Shown here: piece by piece, positions 7,138 through 7,500 of the stretch | Layout: each line of letters starts with the position of its first letter | Position numbering within the stretch: position 1 is the stretch's first letter | DNA from: an uncultured Phenylobacterium sp. | GTDB taxonomy: Bacteria; Pseudomonadota; Alphaproteobacteria; Caulobacterales; Caulobacteraceae | Direction of reading: 5' to 3' | Assembly (NCBI GenBank): GCA_945952355.1 | Contig: CAMFIW010000119.1 | Location: forward strand, 1 to 7,500 | Length of the DNA: 7,500 bases | The notes under the pieces: model-generated | Database searches by the model: none | Told to the model about the DNA's origin: nothing | The model's input: only the letters and a program-made list of their open reading frames with translations | Made by a program: the position numbers and the translations under genes

Positions 7138-7494
7138 ATGATCTACCAAGGCGCCGTCCGCTATCCCGTCATCGAAATCATCCTTCACTGCGCCGACACG
7201 CGCCCCGAATGGATGGCCGGGCGGCACATCACCGAGAAGGTCGCCGAGATCCGACGCTGGCATGTGCAGCAGCGTGGCTGGCGCGACATCGGCTATCATT
7301 GGGTGATCGATCGGGATGGGGCTGTGGCCCCGGGGCGACGGGAAACCGAGATCGGCGCCCATGTCGAAGGGCACAATCACGGGACCATCGGCATCTGCTT
7401 GCTGGGCGGCTACGGTGCCTCAGCCGACGATGCGTTCGAGAAGAACTTGTATCGACCCAGTGAAAATCTGCTCATGCTACAGAGGAGAAGGTAG
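7138..7494 (+). CDS. N-acetylmuramoyl-L-alanine amidase (Amidase_2 endolysin), C-terminally truncated, probably disrupted
   Basis: The protein resembles the phage endolysin-type amidases that cut the bond between N-acetylmuramic acid and the peptide stem of peptidoglycan. From the ATG at 7138 it has 118 residues. Visible family features are IILHCADTRP with the likely zinc ligand His17, WHVQQRGWRDIGYHWVIDRD with a likely catalytic Tyr53, GRRETEIGAHVEGHNHGTIG, and ICLLGGYG. After AFEKN (Asn103) the family normally continues with an F-T-P-A-Q-like helix and a C-terminal G-H-N/R-D...C-P-G-F region carrying the other zinc ligands. Here the last 15 residues (LYRPSENLLMLQRRR) are unlike the family and the frame stops at TAG. 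Intact relatives are roughly 150 residues or longer. The codons after about 7446 are less GC-rich than those before. The product is therefore probably inactive, and the gene could equally be called a pseudogene. Confidence 0.85.
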   Translation: MIYQGAVRYPVIEIILHCADTRPEWMAGRHITEKVAEIRRWHVQQRGWRDIGYHWVIDRDGAVAPGRRETEIGAHVEGHNHGTIGICLLGGYGASADDAFEKNLYRPSENLLMLQRRR

Positions 7495-7500
7495 CGATGA
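7448..7500 (+). mobile_element. Possible left end of an insertion element interrupting the amidase gene (partial)
   Basis: Amidase homology stops at about 7446 and is followed by sequence starting TGTATCGACCCAG that is less GC-rich than the genes before it. Within 50 bases comes a strong ribosome binding site (AGGAGAAGG, 7483-7491) and an ATG (7497). A TG-starting end with a transposase-type gene shortly inside would fit an IS21-like element, but the opposite end, the terminal repeat and the coding sequence lie outside the window. A deletion junction or an end of the prophage are alternatives. Confidence 0.4.
7483..7491 (+). promoter_or_regulatory. Ribosome binding site of a gene starting at the window edge
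   Basis: AGGAGAAGG precedes an ATG at 7497, with 9 bases between AGGAG and the ATG. The ATG lies just past the amidase frame's TAG stop (7492-7494). Only four bases of the following frame (7497-7500) are visible, so the product is unknown. Confidence 0.5.

Overview
The window looks like part of a prophage, or of a gene-transfer-agent-like element, in an alphaproteobacterium of the Rhodobacteraceae type. The DNA is GC-rich throughout, all recognised genes lie on the + strand, and the proteins resemble modules known from the Rhodobacter capsulatus gene transfer agent (RcGTA) and its relatives. These identifications come from recognising sequence patterns; no database search was run.

Layout: (1) Positions 2-4657 hold most of a very large tail-tip protein of the GTA g15 ('megatron') family. 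Its 5' end lies before the window. It has the GTA TIM-barrel domain followed by a phage tail-tip domain, and the TIM barrel is interrupted by about 306 residues forming seven Asp-box-like repeats, most likely a seven-bladed beta-propeller. (2) Positions 4670-6652 hold a modular tail fibre that begins with a DUF2793 domain and ends in a probable receptor-binding domain. (3) Positions 6695-7494 form a compact lysis cassette: a holin-like membrane protein, a 31-residue single-pass membrane peptide overlapping its end, and an N-acetylmuramoyl-L-alanine amidase. (4) The amidase is cut off after about 103 family-like residues, just before the C-terminal part that should carry the remaining zinc ligands. 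The sequence from about 7448 to the window end is less GC-rich, starts with TG, and carries a strong ribosome binding site and an ATG at 7497. This fits the left end of an insertion element placed in the amidase gene, but too little is visible to prove it.

The genes fit the late end of a siphophage-like operon: tail tip, then fibre, then lysis genes, each with its own Shine-Dalgarno sequence and with short gaps or overlaps. The tail-tip protein and the fibre would recognise and open the recipient cell envelope. The holin-like protein, the small peptide and the amidase would release particles. If the amidase is truly broken, lysis from this copy is probably impaired and the prophage may be decaying. 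No tRNA, rRNA, CRISPR array, convincing promoter or terminator was seen, and no gene-free stretch exceeds 300 bases.
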